Source of the DNA: Lachnospiraceae bacterium
GTDB taxonomy: Bacteria; Bacillota; Clostridia; Lachnospirales; Lachnospiraceae
Length of the DNA: 64,000 nt
Reading direction: 5' to 3'
Assembly: GCA_016282915.1 (NCBI GenBank)
Contig: JAEELW010000159.1
Coordinates: 1-64,000 of the forward strand
Shown: piece after piece, positions 52,726 through 62,352 of the stretch
Layout: each line of letters starts with the position of its first letter
How positions within the stretch are numbered: position 1 is the stretch's first letter
Position numbers and translations under genes: made by a program
The notes under the pieces: generated by a model
The model's input: only the letters and a program-made list of their open reading frames with translations
Told to the model about the DNA's origin: nothing
Database searches by the model: none

Positions 52726-53319
52726 TTACAGACATGAAATGATCAGTTCCAGACACTTGTCGATCCCGAGCTTTCCGGTATTGAGACACAGGTCATAATA
52801 CCGGCTGTCTCCCCACTCGTGATCGGAATAGTAATTGTAATATGCCGCACGGTCCTTATCCCCGCGCAGGCACAGCGACTCCGCCTCCCGGCGCGTCACC
52901 CCGTTCCTTTCCATGATCCTCCCGGTGCGGAAATCCATATCCGCATGAAGGAAGATGTGGAGCGCATCCTTATGATCCGCCAGCACGTAATCCGCGCAGC
53001 GTCCCAGAAAGATCCCCGGCCCCTCCTCCGCCAGCTTCCGCATCGTATTGAACTGGGCCAGATACAGTTCCAGAGCCAGCGGTTTCTGATAGGCCCCGTA
53101 GCCTGAAATGCCCATGGCCAGAGCATACAGAAAGCTGTTGGTCGGCTTTTCATCATGCCGTTCAAAGATCTCCCGGCTGTAGCCGCTCTTTTTTGCCGCC
53201 TCATCCAGCAGGGCACGGTCATAAAACGGGATCCCCAGCTTTTCCGAGAGTTTCCGGCCGATCTCCCGGCCACCGCTTCCCAGCTGACGTCCGATGGTGA
53301 TGATCTGCTTTTCTTTCAT
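52726..53319 (-). CDS. Cytidylate kinase-like family protein
   Basis: IITIGRQLGSGGREIGRKLSEKLGIPFYDRALLDEAAKKSGY. Confidence 0.92.
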   Translation of the reverse strand: MKEKQIITIGRQLGSGGREIGRKLSEKLGIPFYDRALLDEAAKKSGYSREIFERHDEKPTNSFLYALAMGISGYGAYQKPLALELYLAQFNTMRKLAEEGPGIFLGRCADYVLADHKDALHIFLHADMDFRTGRIMERNGVTRREAESLCLRGDKDRAAYYNYYSDHEWGDSRYYDLCLNTGKLGIDKCLELIISCL

Positions 53320-53507
53320 AACGTAAGCCCCCTTTCCTCAATATTATCAGGAAATACCGGCCGCCGGCATAAGGTTCCGCAAGCCCGGCCTCCATGTTCA
53401 GTATATCAAAAACGTCAAAAAAAAGATAGACAAAAGCTCTTTTTTGGTGTAATATATCCGTAGTGCTTTGTAACAGGCAGACTATGTATTAAAGAGGTGT
53501 ATTGGAT

Positions 53508-53867
53508 ATGGCAAAGATACTGGTAGTGGATGATGCGGCGTTCATGCGCATGATGATCAAGGACATCCTGACGAAGAACGGGTACGAAGTAGCCGGTGAA
53601 GCGGAAAACGGTGCGGTCGCAGTTTCCAAATACAGCGAGTTAAAGCCAGACCTGGTACTGATGGATATCACGATGCCCGAAAAGGATGGTATCCAGGCTC
53701 TGAAGGATATCAAAGCAAATGACGGCGGTGCAAAGGTGATCATGTGCTCCGCTATGGGGCAGCAGGCCATGGTCATCGAGGCGATCCAGTCCGGTGCAAA
53801 GGATTTCATCGTGAAGCCTTTCCAGGCTGATCGTGTTATCGAAGCCGTAAAAAAAGTTGTAGGCTGA
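53508..53867 (+). CDS. cheY: CheY-like single-domain response regulator
   Basis: ILVVDDAAFMRMMIKDIL, PDLVLMDITMPEKDGIQAL, FIVKPFQ; no output domain. Confidence 0.93.
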   Translation: MAKILVVDDAAFMRMMIKDILTKNGYEVAGEAENGAVAVSKYSELKPDLVLMDITMPEKDGIQALKDIKANDGGAKVIMCSAMGQQAMVIEAIQSGAKDFIVKPFQADRVIEAVKKVVG

Positions 53868-53884
53868 TCGGAAAAAGAAGCAAA

Positions 53885-53914
53885 AGCCCCGCCTGACGGC
53901 GGGGCTCTTTTTTT
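53885..53914 (+). terminator. Intrinsic terminator AGCCCCGCCTGACGGCGGGGCT + T-run
   Basis: GC-rich stem after cheY. Confidence 0.9.
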
Positions 53915-53920
53915 ATCCTC

Positions 53921-55210
53921 TTATCTTCCGATCCTCTCCATGATCTTTTCGGTCTCGAAAAGGATACGTTCCTCATCCATCGTAAGTACCTTTCCGTTTT
54001 CCATGGTCACTTCGCCGTCGATGATCATGCTCTCGCACTCCGATCCGTTGGCTGAATAGGAAAAAGCGGCCACAGGGTTGTTACGCGGCCACATGGACGG
54101 GCATTTCTGCTTAAAGATCGCCAGATCCGCCTTCTTTCCCACTTCGATCGCCCCGATCTCCGCCTCCAGGCCGAGCGCTTTTGCACCGTTGACCGTTGCC
54201 ATACGGAAGACTTCCTCTGCGCTCACACACTGCGGATCGAGATGTGTCCCCTTGTGGATCAGAGCCAGCAGGCTCATCTCATGGATCAGGTTCAGCGAAT
54301 TGTTGCTCGCAGCTCCGTCCGTTCCCACGCACACATTGATACCGCGCTTCAGCATCTCCGGGACCGGAGCAAAACCGTTCCCCAGCTTCATATTGCTTGC
54401 CGGATTCGTGACTACACTCACATCATGTTTCTTCAGGATGTCCATATCCTTATCATCGATCTGTACACAGTGTGCCGCGATGAAGGGCAGTTCAAACAGG
54501 CCTGTCCGTTCGGCGAGTTCTATGGGCGAGCAGCCGTAATCCTTTCTGCAGTTCTCGATCTCGGTTCTGCTCTCGGAAAGATGCATGTGGATCCCCATGC
54601 CGTTCTTCTTTGCCTCTTCCGCTACGATACGGAGGAAGGCCTCATCACAGGTATAGGGCGCATGAGGCCCCAGGCGGAAGCTCAGGCGGTCGCAGTCCGC
54701 AAATGCATCCCGCTCCTCATAGGCCTGGTGCAGACGGCTCTGCCCCGCTTCATCGTTACCGCTGCCCACCAGCCCGCGGCAGATCACCGCACGCATGCCG
54801 CTCTCTTTCACGGCCTTTGTGGTCTGGCAGATGTTCATCTGCATATCGTTAAAGCAGCTGGTACCGCTCTTCATCATCTCCAGGATCGCCAGACATGCTC
54901 CCCAATAGGCATCCTCATCCGTCATCTTCTGCTCGATGGGATCGACACGGCCGAAGAGCCAGTCCATGAACGCCAGATCATCAGCCACATTGCGCATAAA
55001 GGACATATAGGAATGCGTATGGCAGTTGATCAGCCCCGGCGTAAGGATACGGTCCGTCCCGTCTATGGTCTTTTCCGCTGCGAAGCCTTCCGGAGCCTTC
55101 CCGATGGCTGCGATCTTATTTCCCTGTATGTAAACATCCGTCTTTTCGAGTTTCGCATCCCCGCTTTCCCGGGGACGGATCGCCAGGATATTCTTTATCT
55201 CAATATTCAT
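53921..55210 (-). CDS. mtaD: Amidohydrolase, MtaD-type 5'-methylthioadenosine/S-adenosylhomocysteine deaminase
   Basis: PGLINCHTHSYMSFMRNVADDLAFMDWL, HLSES, CVGTDGAASNNSLNL; start at MNIEIKNI. Confidence 0.88.
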   Translation of the reverse strand: MNIEIKNILAIRPRESGDAKLEKTDVYIQGNKIAAIGKAPEGFAAEKTIDGTDRILTPGLINCHTHSYMSFMRNVADDLAFMDWLFGRVDPIEQKMTDEDAYWGACLAILEMMKSGTSCFNDMQMNICQTTKAVKESGMRAVICRGLVGSGNDEAGQSRLHQAYEERDAFADCDRLSFRLGPHAPYTCDEAFLRIVAEEAKKNGMGIHMHLSESRTEIENCRKDYGCSPIELAERTGLFELPFIAAHCVQIDDKDMDILKKHDVSVVTNPASNMKLGNGFAPVPEMLKRGINVCVGTDGAASNNSLNLIHEMSLLALIHKGTHLDPQCVSAEEVFRMATVNGAKALGLEAEIGAIEVGKKADLAIFKQKCPSMWPRNNPVAAFSYSANGSECESMIIDGEVTMENGKVLTMDEERILFETEKIMERIGR

Positions 55211-55343
55211 TGCATCTGCTCCCTTATATCTGTTTTGTTCCTGTATAGATCCGGGTCCTGCACTTGCCGCATGGCTGCGGGCCGGTACGCGGATCAGCAG
55301 GCTTGTTCCTTCTTCACTTAAGGAACTGCACGCTTTCTTTCTA

Positions 55344-56591
55344 TCAGCCCTCTTTCCCGTACAGATACTCTCTCTGCTCCGGTGTGAGCACGTCGATCTC
55401 CTTGCCAAGGAAGGCCAGTTTCCTTACCGCCACTTCGCGGTCGACCTCCTCAGGCACGTCGATGAGCTTCTCTTTCAGCTCTGCGCCGTGTTCCACAAGA
55501 TATTTTGCGGAAAGCGCCTGGATCGCAAAGCTCATATCCATGATCTCGGCCGGATGTCCGTCACCGCAGGCCAGATTCACAAGCCTTCCCTCCCCGAGCA
55601 CTGCAAGCGTGCGTCCGTTCTCCAGGGTATAACCCGTAATGTTCTTCCGGAGCTCTGCGGCATTCTTTGCCATCTTCTTAAGCCCGGCCATGTCGATCTC
55701 GCAGTCAAAATGGCCGGCGTTGCAGAGGATCGCACCGTCCTTCATCTCGAGGAAATCCTCCTCATCGATGACCTTATCGCAGCCGGTAACGGTCACAAAG
55801 AAATCGCCGAGGGCTGCCGCCTTCTTCATCGGCATCACTTCAAACCCGTCCATGACAGCTTCAATGGCTTTCACCGGATCGATCTCGGTCACGATCACCT
55901 TTGCTCCCAATCCTTTGGCCCGCATTGCCACGCCCTTACCGCACCAGCCGTAACCGGCCACGACCACGGTCTTTCCGGCTACGATCAGATTGGTCGTACG
56001 GTTGATCCCGTCCCATACCGACTGTCCGGTTCCGTAACGGTTATCGAAGAAATGCTTGCACTGCGCATTATTGACCTTTACCATCGGGAAGAGCAGGCTG
56101 CCCTCACGGTTCATGGTCTCCAGCCGCAGGATCCCCGTCGTGGTCTCCTCACAGCCGCCGATCACCTCCGCGATCAGATCCTTATATTCCGTGTGCATCA
56201 TGTGTACCAGGTCGCCGCCGTCGTCAATGATGATATTCGGCCCCACCTTCAGCACCGCACGTATATGGGCATCGTATTCTTCCGGCGTGCTGCCGTACCA
56301 GGCATGGACCTCCAGGCCGTCCGCCACCAGTGCCGCTGCCACATCATCCTGCGTGGACAGCGGATTGGAGCCGGTCACATACATCTCGGCACCGCCTGCC
56401 GCCAGCACCTTGCACAGATAAGCCGTCTTTGCTTCCAGATGCACGGAAAGTGCCACCTTTTTCCCCGCAAAAGGCTCTGTTTTCGAAAAATCCTCCTCCA
56501 GCGTACGCAGAAGATCGCAGTGGTTTTTGACCCAGGCGATCTTTAATGCCCCGGAGGGCGCCAGCGCAATGTCCCTGATCTCACTTCCCAT
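55344..56591 (-). CDS. ahcY: Adenosylhomocysteinase
   Basis: VVVAGYGWCGKGVAMRAKGLGAKVIVTEIDP; CNAGHFDCEID. Confidence 0.97.
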   Translation of the reverse strand: MGSEIRDIALAPSGALKIAWVKNHCDLLRTLEEDFSKTEPFAGKKVALSVHLEAKTAYLCKVLAAGGAEMYVTGSNPLSTQDDVAAALVADGLEVHAWYGSTPEEYDAHIRAVLKVGPNIIIDDGGDLVHMMHTEYKDLIAEVIGGCEETTTGILRLETMNREGSLLFPMVKVNNAQCKHFFDNRYGTGQSVWDGINRTTNLIVAGKTVVVAGYGWCGKGVAMRAKGLGAKVIVTEIDPVKAIEAVMDGFEVMPMKKAAALGDFFVTVTGCDKVIDEEDFLEMKDGAILCNAGHFDCEIDMAGLKKMAKNAAELRKNITGYTLENGRTLAVLGEGRLVNLACGDGHPAEIMDMSFAIQALSAKYLVEHGAELKEKLIDVPEEVDREVAVRKLAFLGKEIDVLTPEQREYLYGKEG

Positions 56592-56956
56592 ATCCTTTAT
56601 CCTCCTGTAACTCTACTGCCGCAGCAGTCTCTCTTATGCCCGTATGCCTCTCCGGCACCGTTCTTCACTTACTGTTAAGCCCCGGGCCACGCAGCTGCTG
56701 CGTGGCTGCGGACCGATACTTTGACCGGCAGGCCTCATAACTTATCCCGTTCCTGCTTCCTTATCCGGATTTCCATCGTATCAAAGGGCGTATCCGCATA
56801 CACCTGAATATTATATAATAAGCTCCCGCTTCTTTCCACCGGAAATTTGATCTTACTGTTCGGACCCGGACCACGCACCTGCTGTCTGCGCTGTTGCTTT
56901 CAGCTACGTATTATCGGGACCGGCAGGCCTGCCATATGCGTACAGCCTCTGCTTTT

Positions 56957-57409
56957 TCAGGCTCCGATCATATCCACGCCAAAAAAGAGGAGCAAAGCAT
57001 TCGCCAGCAGGAAATGCAGGAAAAAAAGCCCGATCAGGACATAGAACTGCCACGCCTTGATCCGATAGCGTTTCAAACGGCCTTTTGAGATCTTTTCCAC
57101 AAGAAAAGACAGGAACCAGATCCAGCAGAGAAAAGCCATATACAGTACCGCCGGATGTTTCAGAACGCTCTGAAGCGGCTGTCCCATCAGGAAAATCCGG
57201 AAAGAACGTGTTCCTCCACAGGCCGGACAGTAATAACCGGTCAGGGAACGGAACACACAGCCTCCCGGCGGCGTAAGAACTGCCGGCATGAAATCTTCCG
57301 CAAGCTCCACGCGCAGAAAACTCACGGCGATGATAAATACAATAAAATACAGGGCGACTCCCAAAAGCCGCCCCGTCAATTCTCTTTTTGATCCGTGTTC
57401 TTTCTTCAT
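56957..57409 (-). CDS. DUF2752 membrane protein
   Basis: GGCVFRSLTGYYCPACGGTRSFRIFL. Confidence 0.85.
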   Translation of the reverse strand: MKKEHGSKRELTGRLLGVALYFIVFIIAVSFLRVELAEDFMPAVLTPPGGCVFRSLTGYYCPACGGTRSFRIFLMGQPLQSVLKHPAVLYMAFLCWIWFLSFLVEKISKGRLKRYRIKAWQFYVLIGLFFLHFLLANALLLFFGVDMIGA

Positions 57410-58581
57410 CAGGGTATGTTCATTAAATTCCGGAACGAGTTAAATGCACTGCCGTATACCGAGCAGGAGTACACCATGATACAGCCGAGGATCAAAAGCG
57501 CCACGCCCGAACATACCACGCCTGCGATCGCCATGCCCTTCCCGTTATCGGATTTGATCCCGATGATACCGAGGATCAGGCTGATGGCTGACAGAGGTCC
57601 GGAAATGTACCAGCAGCAACAGGTCACAAGCGCCAGGATACCAAGAACCATGGATGCGATCCCCAGCCCCATCCCCTGATTGTTCGCCTGCATCATGGAC
57701 ATGTAAGGATCCTGATATCCGTAATACATATCCCCCATGGGCTGCTGATAAGGCGGTATCTGCTGATATCCCATCCCCGGTCCGAACCCGGGACCGCCCT
57801 GAGCATAAGCCCCGCCGCTCTGCACCGGCTCAACCGGCTGCGGAACCGCTCCTCCATACTGGGGGGCCTGCCCGCCATACGGCGAAAACATGGGATCTCC
57901 GTTGGGCATCATCCCTCCAAACTGCGGTCCGGCTCCTCCGAACGGCGAAGCTCCGCCCATCGGCGCCATCCCTCCGGGCTGCATAGGAGCTCCGGGCTGG
58001 ACAGGTCCTCCCATCGACATCGCCCCTGCGGGCTGGGACACTCCGTTCACCGGCACGGCTCCCATAGGCTGGGATACTCCGTTTACCGGTCCCGCTCCCA
58101 TAGACTGGGCTGATCCGTTCACCGGCGCAGTTCCCACAGGCCGGGACACTCCGTTCACCGGTCCCGCAGCTGCAGGCTGCGAAGGACCACTCTGCTCCGT
58201 GCCGGTACTGCCGGCCGACGGCGACGGTCCCAGTGCCTTCGGTGCTTCCGCCGCCGGAGCCGGTGCCGCCTGATACAGAGGCTTACCGAAATCGATCCTC
58301 TTGAAAGGGTCTTTTTCCTCCTCAGCTTTTTTCGTCACTGAGCTGTCCCCCGCAGCATTTTCCGCAGTCGCTGTCATAGCTGCAGGCTCTCCGCCCGTTA
58401 TGGGATCATTTACGGAACTGCCGCTCTTTTCCCCAGCTTCACTTACGGCATCTGCTCCCTTTTCCGCAGCTTCCGCCGCAGCACTTTCCGCCAGCTCCGC
58501 TCCGGCCGTCAGGATGCCGGCCGTGCCTTTCGGCTCGTCATCCTTTTGATCCGTTCCCTGACCAAAAAAGTTATCGTTCAT
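57409..58581 (-). CDS. Low-complexity N-terminus plus DUF4190-like membrane domain
   Basis: GLGIASMVLGILALVTCCCWYISGPLSAISLILGIIGIK; PVNGVSQPMGA repeats. Confidence 0.8.
   Translation of the reverse strand: MNDNFFGQGTDQKDDEPKGTAGILTAGAELAESAAAEAAEKGADAVSEAGEKSGSSVNDPITGGEPAAMTATAENAAGDSSVTKKAEEEKDPFKRIDFGKPLYQAAPAPAAEAPKALGPSPSAGSTGTEQSGPSQPAAAGPVNGVSRPVGTAPVNGSAQSMGAGPVNGVSQPMGAVPVNGVSQPAGAMSMGGPVQPGAPMQPGGMAPMGGASPFGGAGPQFGGMMPNGDPMFSPYGGQAPQYGGAVPQPVEPVQSGGAYAQGGPGFGPGMGYQQIPPYQQPMGDMYYGYQDPYMSMMQANNQGMGLGIASMVLGILALVTCCCWYISGPLSAISLILGIIGIKSDNGKGMAIAGVVCSGVALLILGCIMVYSCSVYGSAFNSFRNLMNIP
58005..58170. repeat. 4-5 tandem copies of a 36-bp coding repeat
   Basis: TCCGTTCACCGG-type unit recurs at 58041, 58077, 58113, 58149. 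Confidence 0.85.
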
Positions 58582-58718
58582 CTCTCTCTCCTTAAATCAT
58601 GCGGTATACTTCCACATACAGGAACAGTATCAATCTAACATAGCATTATGCAAAAGTCAAATCCCCCGGAAATGCACTGTTTACATAAAAGGAAGAAAAT
58701 GGTAATATGTATCTCGTT

Positions 58719-58943
58719 ATGAAAAAGCTGATCCGCAGATTTCTGATATGGCTTGCTCTTACTCTTCTGCTGCTCGCGGTCGGGGGAGCGTTATTTTTGT
58801 ATTTTATTTACAAAGGGCCGTCACCCCACTACCGTGATCACTTTGTAAGGGAAGCTGTCGAAAACGGTACCGACGGTCTGCTGGTAAAACCTTTTCTCGA
58901 CAGCGACGAGATCGATTCGATCCTGAACGACAATAATGGATAA
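58719..58943 (+). CDS. Small single-pass membrane protein
   Basis: MKKLIRRFLIWLALTLLLLAVGGALFLYFIY; overlaps the next start. Confidence 0.6.
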   Translation: MKKLIRRFLIWLALTLLLLAVGGALFLYFIYKGPSPHYRDHFVREAVENGTDGLLVKPFLDSDEIDSILNDNNG

Positions 58944-59721
58944 GAAAACAGACGAAGAACTGAATAAGGAAAAAACTACCGGTGAGCTCTCCGTTGAAAC
59001 AGCAGAAGCCGAGGCTGCGCAGCCGGAGGATGAAGCCTTCGATGAATCGGACTACGATGCGATCCTGAACGATGGCTGGGCCGATGATGTAGAGCTCCAT
59101 TATCCGGAGCCCGCTCCCGATGGCGATGAGGATGCGGATACCGAAAGCGACAGCGCTTCCGCAAAGGATCTTCCGTCTGCCCGGAGTTCCAAAAAGGGAC
59201 ACGAGGCCCCGGAGAAAGACCGCCCGGCTGCATCGGGCCGGTCCCACGTGAAGAAACACGGCTTCCGTCTTTTTATGCTGCTCTGGCTCGGTTCCCTTAT
59301 CGTATTACTCACTTTTGCGCTGAGCTATTTTTATGATTTTCTGACTCACTATGAAGAAAGCTACCCTTCCTCGCTTCCGGAGCGTGAGATGGACCGCATC
59401 ATCGAACTGCTTGCAAGCTCGGATATGGATGATATCTACCGTCTTGCTACCACGCCTCCTCCCGTTGCCGAAGGACGGACGGAAAATGACACAAAAAAGG
59501 CTCTGATGCATCTTTTGAATGATCAAAGCCTTTGCTATCGCGTGCTTACGGTGAGCGAACGCCATCAGCGTGATTATGAGATCCTGGTACAGGATAAAGC
59601 CATCGGGAAAGCCACACTGGTCATCTCGCCGGTTGATACCCTCGAATATGGACTGCCGCTCTGGTATCTTTCCTCGCTGGAATTCTATGCGGTCGAGACT
59701 CCCGACAGCGAAGAAGAATAA
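58936..59721 (+). CDS. Membrane protein with acidic disordered N-terminus
   Basis: LFMLLWLGSLIVLLTFALSYFYDFL TM segment; adjacent small membrane ORF. Confidence 0.65.
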   Translation: MDKKTDEELNKEKTTGELSVETAEAEAAQPEDEAFDESDYDAILNDGWADDVELHYPEPAPDGDEDADTESDSASAKDLPSARSSKKGHEAPEKDRPAASGRSHVKKHGFRLFMLLWLGSLIVLLTFALSYFYDFLTHYEESYPSSLPEREMDRIIELLASSDMDDIYRLATTPPPVAEGRTENDTKKALMHLLNDQSLCYRVLTVSERHQRDYEILVQDKAIGKATLVISPVDTLEYGLPLWYLSSLEFYAVETPDSEEE

Positions 59722-59725
59722 TTCC

Positions 59726-60955
59726 TTATTCCGCCGCCCACTCCCTGATCAGCATGATCAGTATCTCAATCGTCTTCTCCATCTCTTCCACGCAGAGATA
59801 TTCGTGTTTTCCGTGAAAATTCCCGCCGCCGGTACACAGATTCGGACAGGGCAGCCCCAGAAAGCTCAGCCTTGAGCCGTCCGTCCCTCCCCGGATCGGG
59901 GTCACAAGCGGCTCCACGCCGCATTTCTTCATGGCGCTCACCGCTTTCCCCATCACTTCGGGATGCGGATCCAGCCGTTCTTTCATATTGTAATACTGAT
60001 CGTTCATCTCGGGGAAGAGCACGCCGCCGCCATAGGCTTCATCCGTTTCCTTTACGAGTCCGGCGAACAGTTCCTTACGTTCTTCGAAACGCTGCCGGTC
60101 GTGATCCCGGATGATGTATTCCGAAACAGCGCTCTCCACGCCGCCGTTCAGCGAATTCAGATGGAAAAAGCCCTCCCGATCCCTCGTATGTTCCGGCCGT
60201 TCCTTCTTCGGCAGCTTTTCATGGAATTCCGAAAGCAGCTGCACCGCATTGATCATCTTTCCGTATGCGTCGCCGGTATGCGTGCTGCGCCCCTTTGCCG
60301 TAAGCCGCACGCCGGCGGCGTTGAAGGTCTCGCCCGAAAGGTCGCCGAGACGACCGCCGTCCACGGTATAGGCGTAATGCGCTCCGAAACCGGACAGATC
60401 AAAATGATCCACGCCGCGTCCCGTTTCCTCTTCGGCCGTAAAAGCGATACAGATCGTACCGTGCTTTTCCCCGGGATGTTCCGCAAAATACTTCACGCAT
60501 TCCATGATCTCGCAGACGCCGGATTTATCGTCACTGCCCAGAAGCGTGGTCCCATCCGTCACGATCACTGTCTTTCCCTTCAGATCGAGCATCTCCGGGA
60601 AATCTTCCATGCGTGTCACGATCCCCAGTTCCTCATTCAGGACGATATCCTTTCCGTCGAAATCTTCGATGATGCGCGGCCGTACATCCTTACCGCTCAT
60701 GGCTTCGGAGGTATCGACGTGCGCGATCAGCCCGATGGCAGGGATCGTCCGCTCCGGGCAGTTGGACGGCAGGCTCGCATAAACACAGCCGTACTTTTCA
60801 TCCTGCCGCACATCTGGAAGCCCCATCTCCCTGAGCTGCTCCCGCAGATGATCCAGCAGCGCCCGCTGCCCCGGCGTGCTCGGATAAGCGTCGACCGAGC
60901 TGTCCGACATCGTGTCATAATTTACATAATCCAGAAAGCGTTCTACCGCCGTCAT
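59726..60955 (-). CDS. pepT: Peptidase T (tripeptide aminopeptidase)
   Basis: ERFLDYVNYDTMSD, IGLIAHVDTSEAMSGKDVRPRI, LLGSDDKSGVCEIM, TAEEETGRGVDHFD. Confidence 0.96.
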   Translation of the reverse strand: MTAVERFLDYVNYDTMSDSSVDAYPSTPGQRALLDHLREQLREMGLPDVRQDEKYGCVYASLPSNCPERTIPAIGLIAHVDTSEAMSGKDVRPRIIEDFDGKDIVLNEELGIVTRMEDFPEMLDLKGKTVIVTDGTTLLGSDDKSGVCEIMECVKYFAEHPGEKHGTICIAFTAEEETGRGVDHFDLSGFGAHYAYTVDGGRLGDLSGETFNAAGVRLTAKGRSTHTGDAYGKMINAVQLLSEFHEKLPKKERPEHTRDREGFFHLNSLNGGVESAVSEYIIRDHDRQRFEERKELFAGLVKETDEAYGGGVLFPEMNDQYYNMKERLDPHPEVMGKAVSAMKKCGVEPLVTPIRGGTDGSRLSFLGLPCPNLCTGGGNFHGKHEYLCVEEMEKTIEILIMLIREWAAE

Positions 60956-61179
60956 GCCTCTTCCTCCTGATATTTCAGATGCAGATCGGAATAGGCATCC
61001 AGCTCGCCCACGCACTGATTCGCATCCCTGCCGTAAACACGGCAGCCTCTGTGCGACACTTTCTCCGCCTCTTTCTGTTCCGCGTCATATTCCACGCTCA
61101 TCCGCACCGTACCGCCTTCCACCTCTGCGTCCAGCCGCGAAAGCACGCTCTCGATCAAAGCCTGATCTATCTCTTCCAT
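60952..61179 (-). CDS. Small acidic protein of unknown function
   Basis: MEEIDQALIESVLSRLDAEVEGG; stop overlaps pepT start. Confidence 0.5.
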   Translation of the reverse strand: MEEIDQALIESVLSRLDAEVEGGTVRMSVEYDAEQKEAEKVSHRGCRVYGRDANQCVGELDAYSDLHLKYQEEEA

Positions 61180-61192
61180 ATCCAACCTCCAT

Positions 61193-61224
61193 TGAAGACA
61201 CGGGGACGGTCCTTCTGTCCTCAT
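61193..61224. repeat. REP-like 32-bp palindromic repeat, copy 1
   Basis: TGAAGACACGGGGACGGTCCTTCTGTCCTCAT. Confidence 0.85.
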
Positions 61225-61231
61225 CCCTGAT

Positions 61232-61280
61232 AAAAAGAGCGGGGCTCTCCCTGTGACCTGTTCACAGGGATCCTCCCGCT
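61232..61280 (-). terminator. Intrinsic terminator downstream of aquaporin gene
   Basis: GCGGGAGGATCCCTGTGAACAGGTCACAGGGAGAGCCCCGC followed by TCTTTTTA on minus strand. Confidence 0.75.
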
Positions 61281-61293
61281 TTATTCTGAGTTT

Positions 61294-62016
61294 TTACTTC
61301 TTTTTTGCTGTACTGCCGGCTGCCGGCGTCTCCAGCCATTTATACAGGAAAGCGCCGATAGCTGCGCCAAGGAAAGGTCCGACGATAAAGGCCACCACAT
61401 CCGAGATCCCCTTCGTGTTTCCGTTGATCGCCGCTACGATCGCCGGGCCGAGGGATCTGGCCGGGTTGACAGATGTACCGGTGATGCCGATGGATACGAT
61501 ATGCAGTCCCACCAGCGTAAGACCGATGATCAGGCCGCCAAAGGAGCCGTGGCTCTGCTTTTTGGAAGTAACGCCCAGAATAGTCACGATAAAGAGGCAG
61601 GTCGTGATGACCTCCACCAGCACCGCCACAAGAGTCGGCGAAGAAGCCGCGGCGGGAACGCCGTTGCAGGCAAATCCGCCCGTCATATCCTTCAGTCCGC
61701 CCAGGCTGAAGATGCAGGCCAGTACTCCCGAGCCCGTCGTAGCCCCCAGCAGCTGCGCCACGATATAGCCGCCAAGATCCGCTGCACTCATGCCGCCATT
61801 AATAAAAACGGCCAGTGATACCGCAGGGTTGACATGCCCTCCGGAAATGTTGCCAAAACCGTACGCCATCGCTACGATCGCAAGGCCGAAAGCCAGCGCC
61901 GTGAGCAGATAGCCGCTCCCGTTTGCCGAATCGCAGCCTACAAGCATGGCTGTCCCGCAGCCCATGAATACCAGGGTAAACGTTCCGAAAAATTCCGCTG
62001 CATACTTCTTCATCAC
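61294..62016 (-). CDS. MIP-family aquaporin
   Basis: SGGHVNPAVSLAVF and SVNPARSLGPAIV NPA motifs. Confidence 0.95.
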   Translation of the reverse strand: MMKKYAAEFFGTFTLVFMGCGTAMLVGCDSANGSGYLLTALAFGLAIVAMAYGFGNISGGHVNPAVSLAVFINGGMSAADLGGYIVAQLLGATTGSGVLACIFSLGGLKDMTGGFACNGVPAAASSPTLVAVLVEVITTCLFIVTILGVTSKKQSHGSFGGLIIGLTLVGLHIVSIGITGTSVNPARSLGPAIVAAINGNTKGISDVVAFIVGPFLGAAIGAFLYKWLETPAAGSTAKKK

Positions 62017-62098
62017 AAATCCCTCCTCTTTTCTGCCGTTAGTGTTGGCCGGGAATATACCCGCACCCTCATTATACCTTCCGCCAAAGTGGGCGTCA

Positions 62099-62130
62099 AT
62101 GAGGACAGAAGGACCGTCCCCTTGTCTTCA
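62099..62130. repeat. REP-like 32-bp palindromic repeat, copy 2 (inverted)
   Basis: ATGAGGACAGAAGGACCGTCCCCTTGTCTTCA; reverse complement differs from copy 1 at one position. Confidence 0.85.
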
Positions 62131-62195
62131 TAATTCAAATAATGTTCACTACCGCCAAATGGAGGTAATTTGCCTATTTTGATCCTTTTGAAATA

Positions 62196-62230
62196 AAAAA
62201 GCCCCCGAACCATACGTTCAAGGGCTAAAA
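62196..62230 (-). terminator. Intrinsic terminator after tRNA-Leu
   Basis: AGCCCTTGAAC-GTAT-GGTTCGGGGGCT + T6 in minus orientation. Confidence 0.75.
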
Positions 62231-62233
62231 CCG

Positions 62234-62317
62234 TGCGGGTGGCCGGACTTGAACCGGCACGGGATCGCTCCCGAGGGATTTTAAGTCCCTTGTGTCTGCC
62301 TATTCCACCACACCCGC
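62234..62317 (-). tRNA. tRNA-Leu (anticodon TAA)
   Basis: GCGGGTG...CACCCGC acceptor, GGGACTTAAAATCCC anticodon arm, long variable arm, GGTTCAAGTCC T-loop; CCA not encoded. Confidence 0.95.
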
Positions 62318-62352
62318 AAACATTGAGAGTATATCACAAACAAAACCAGAAT

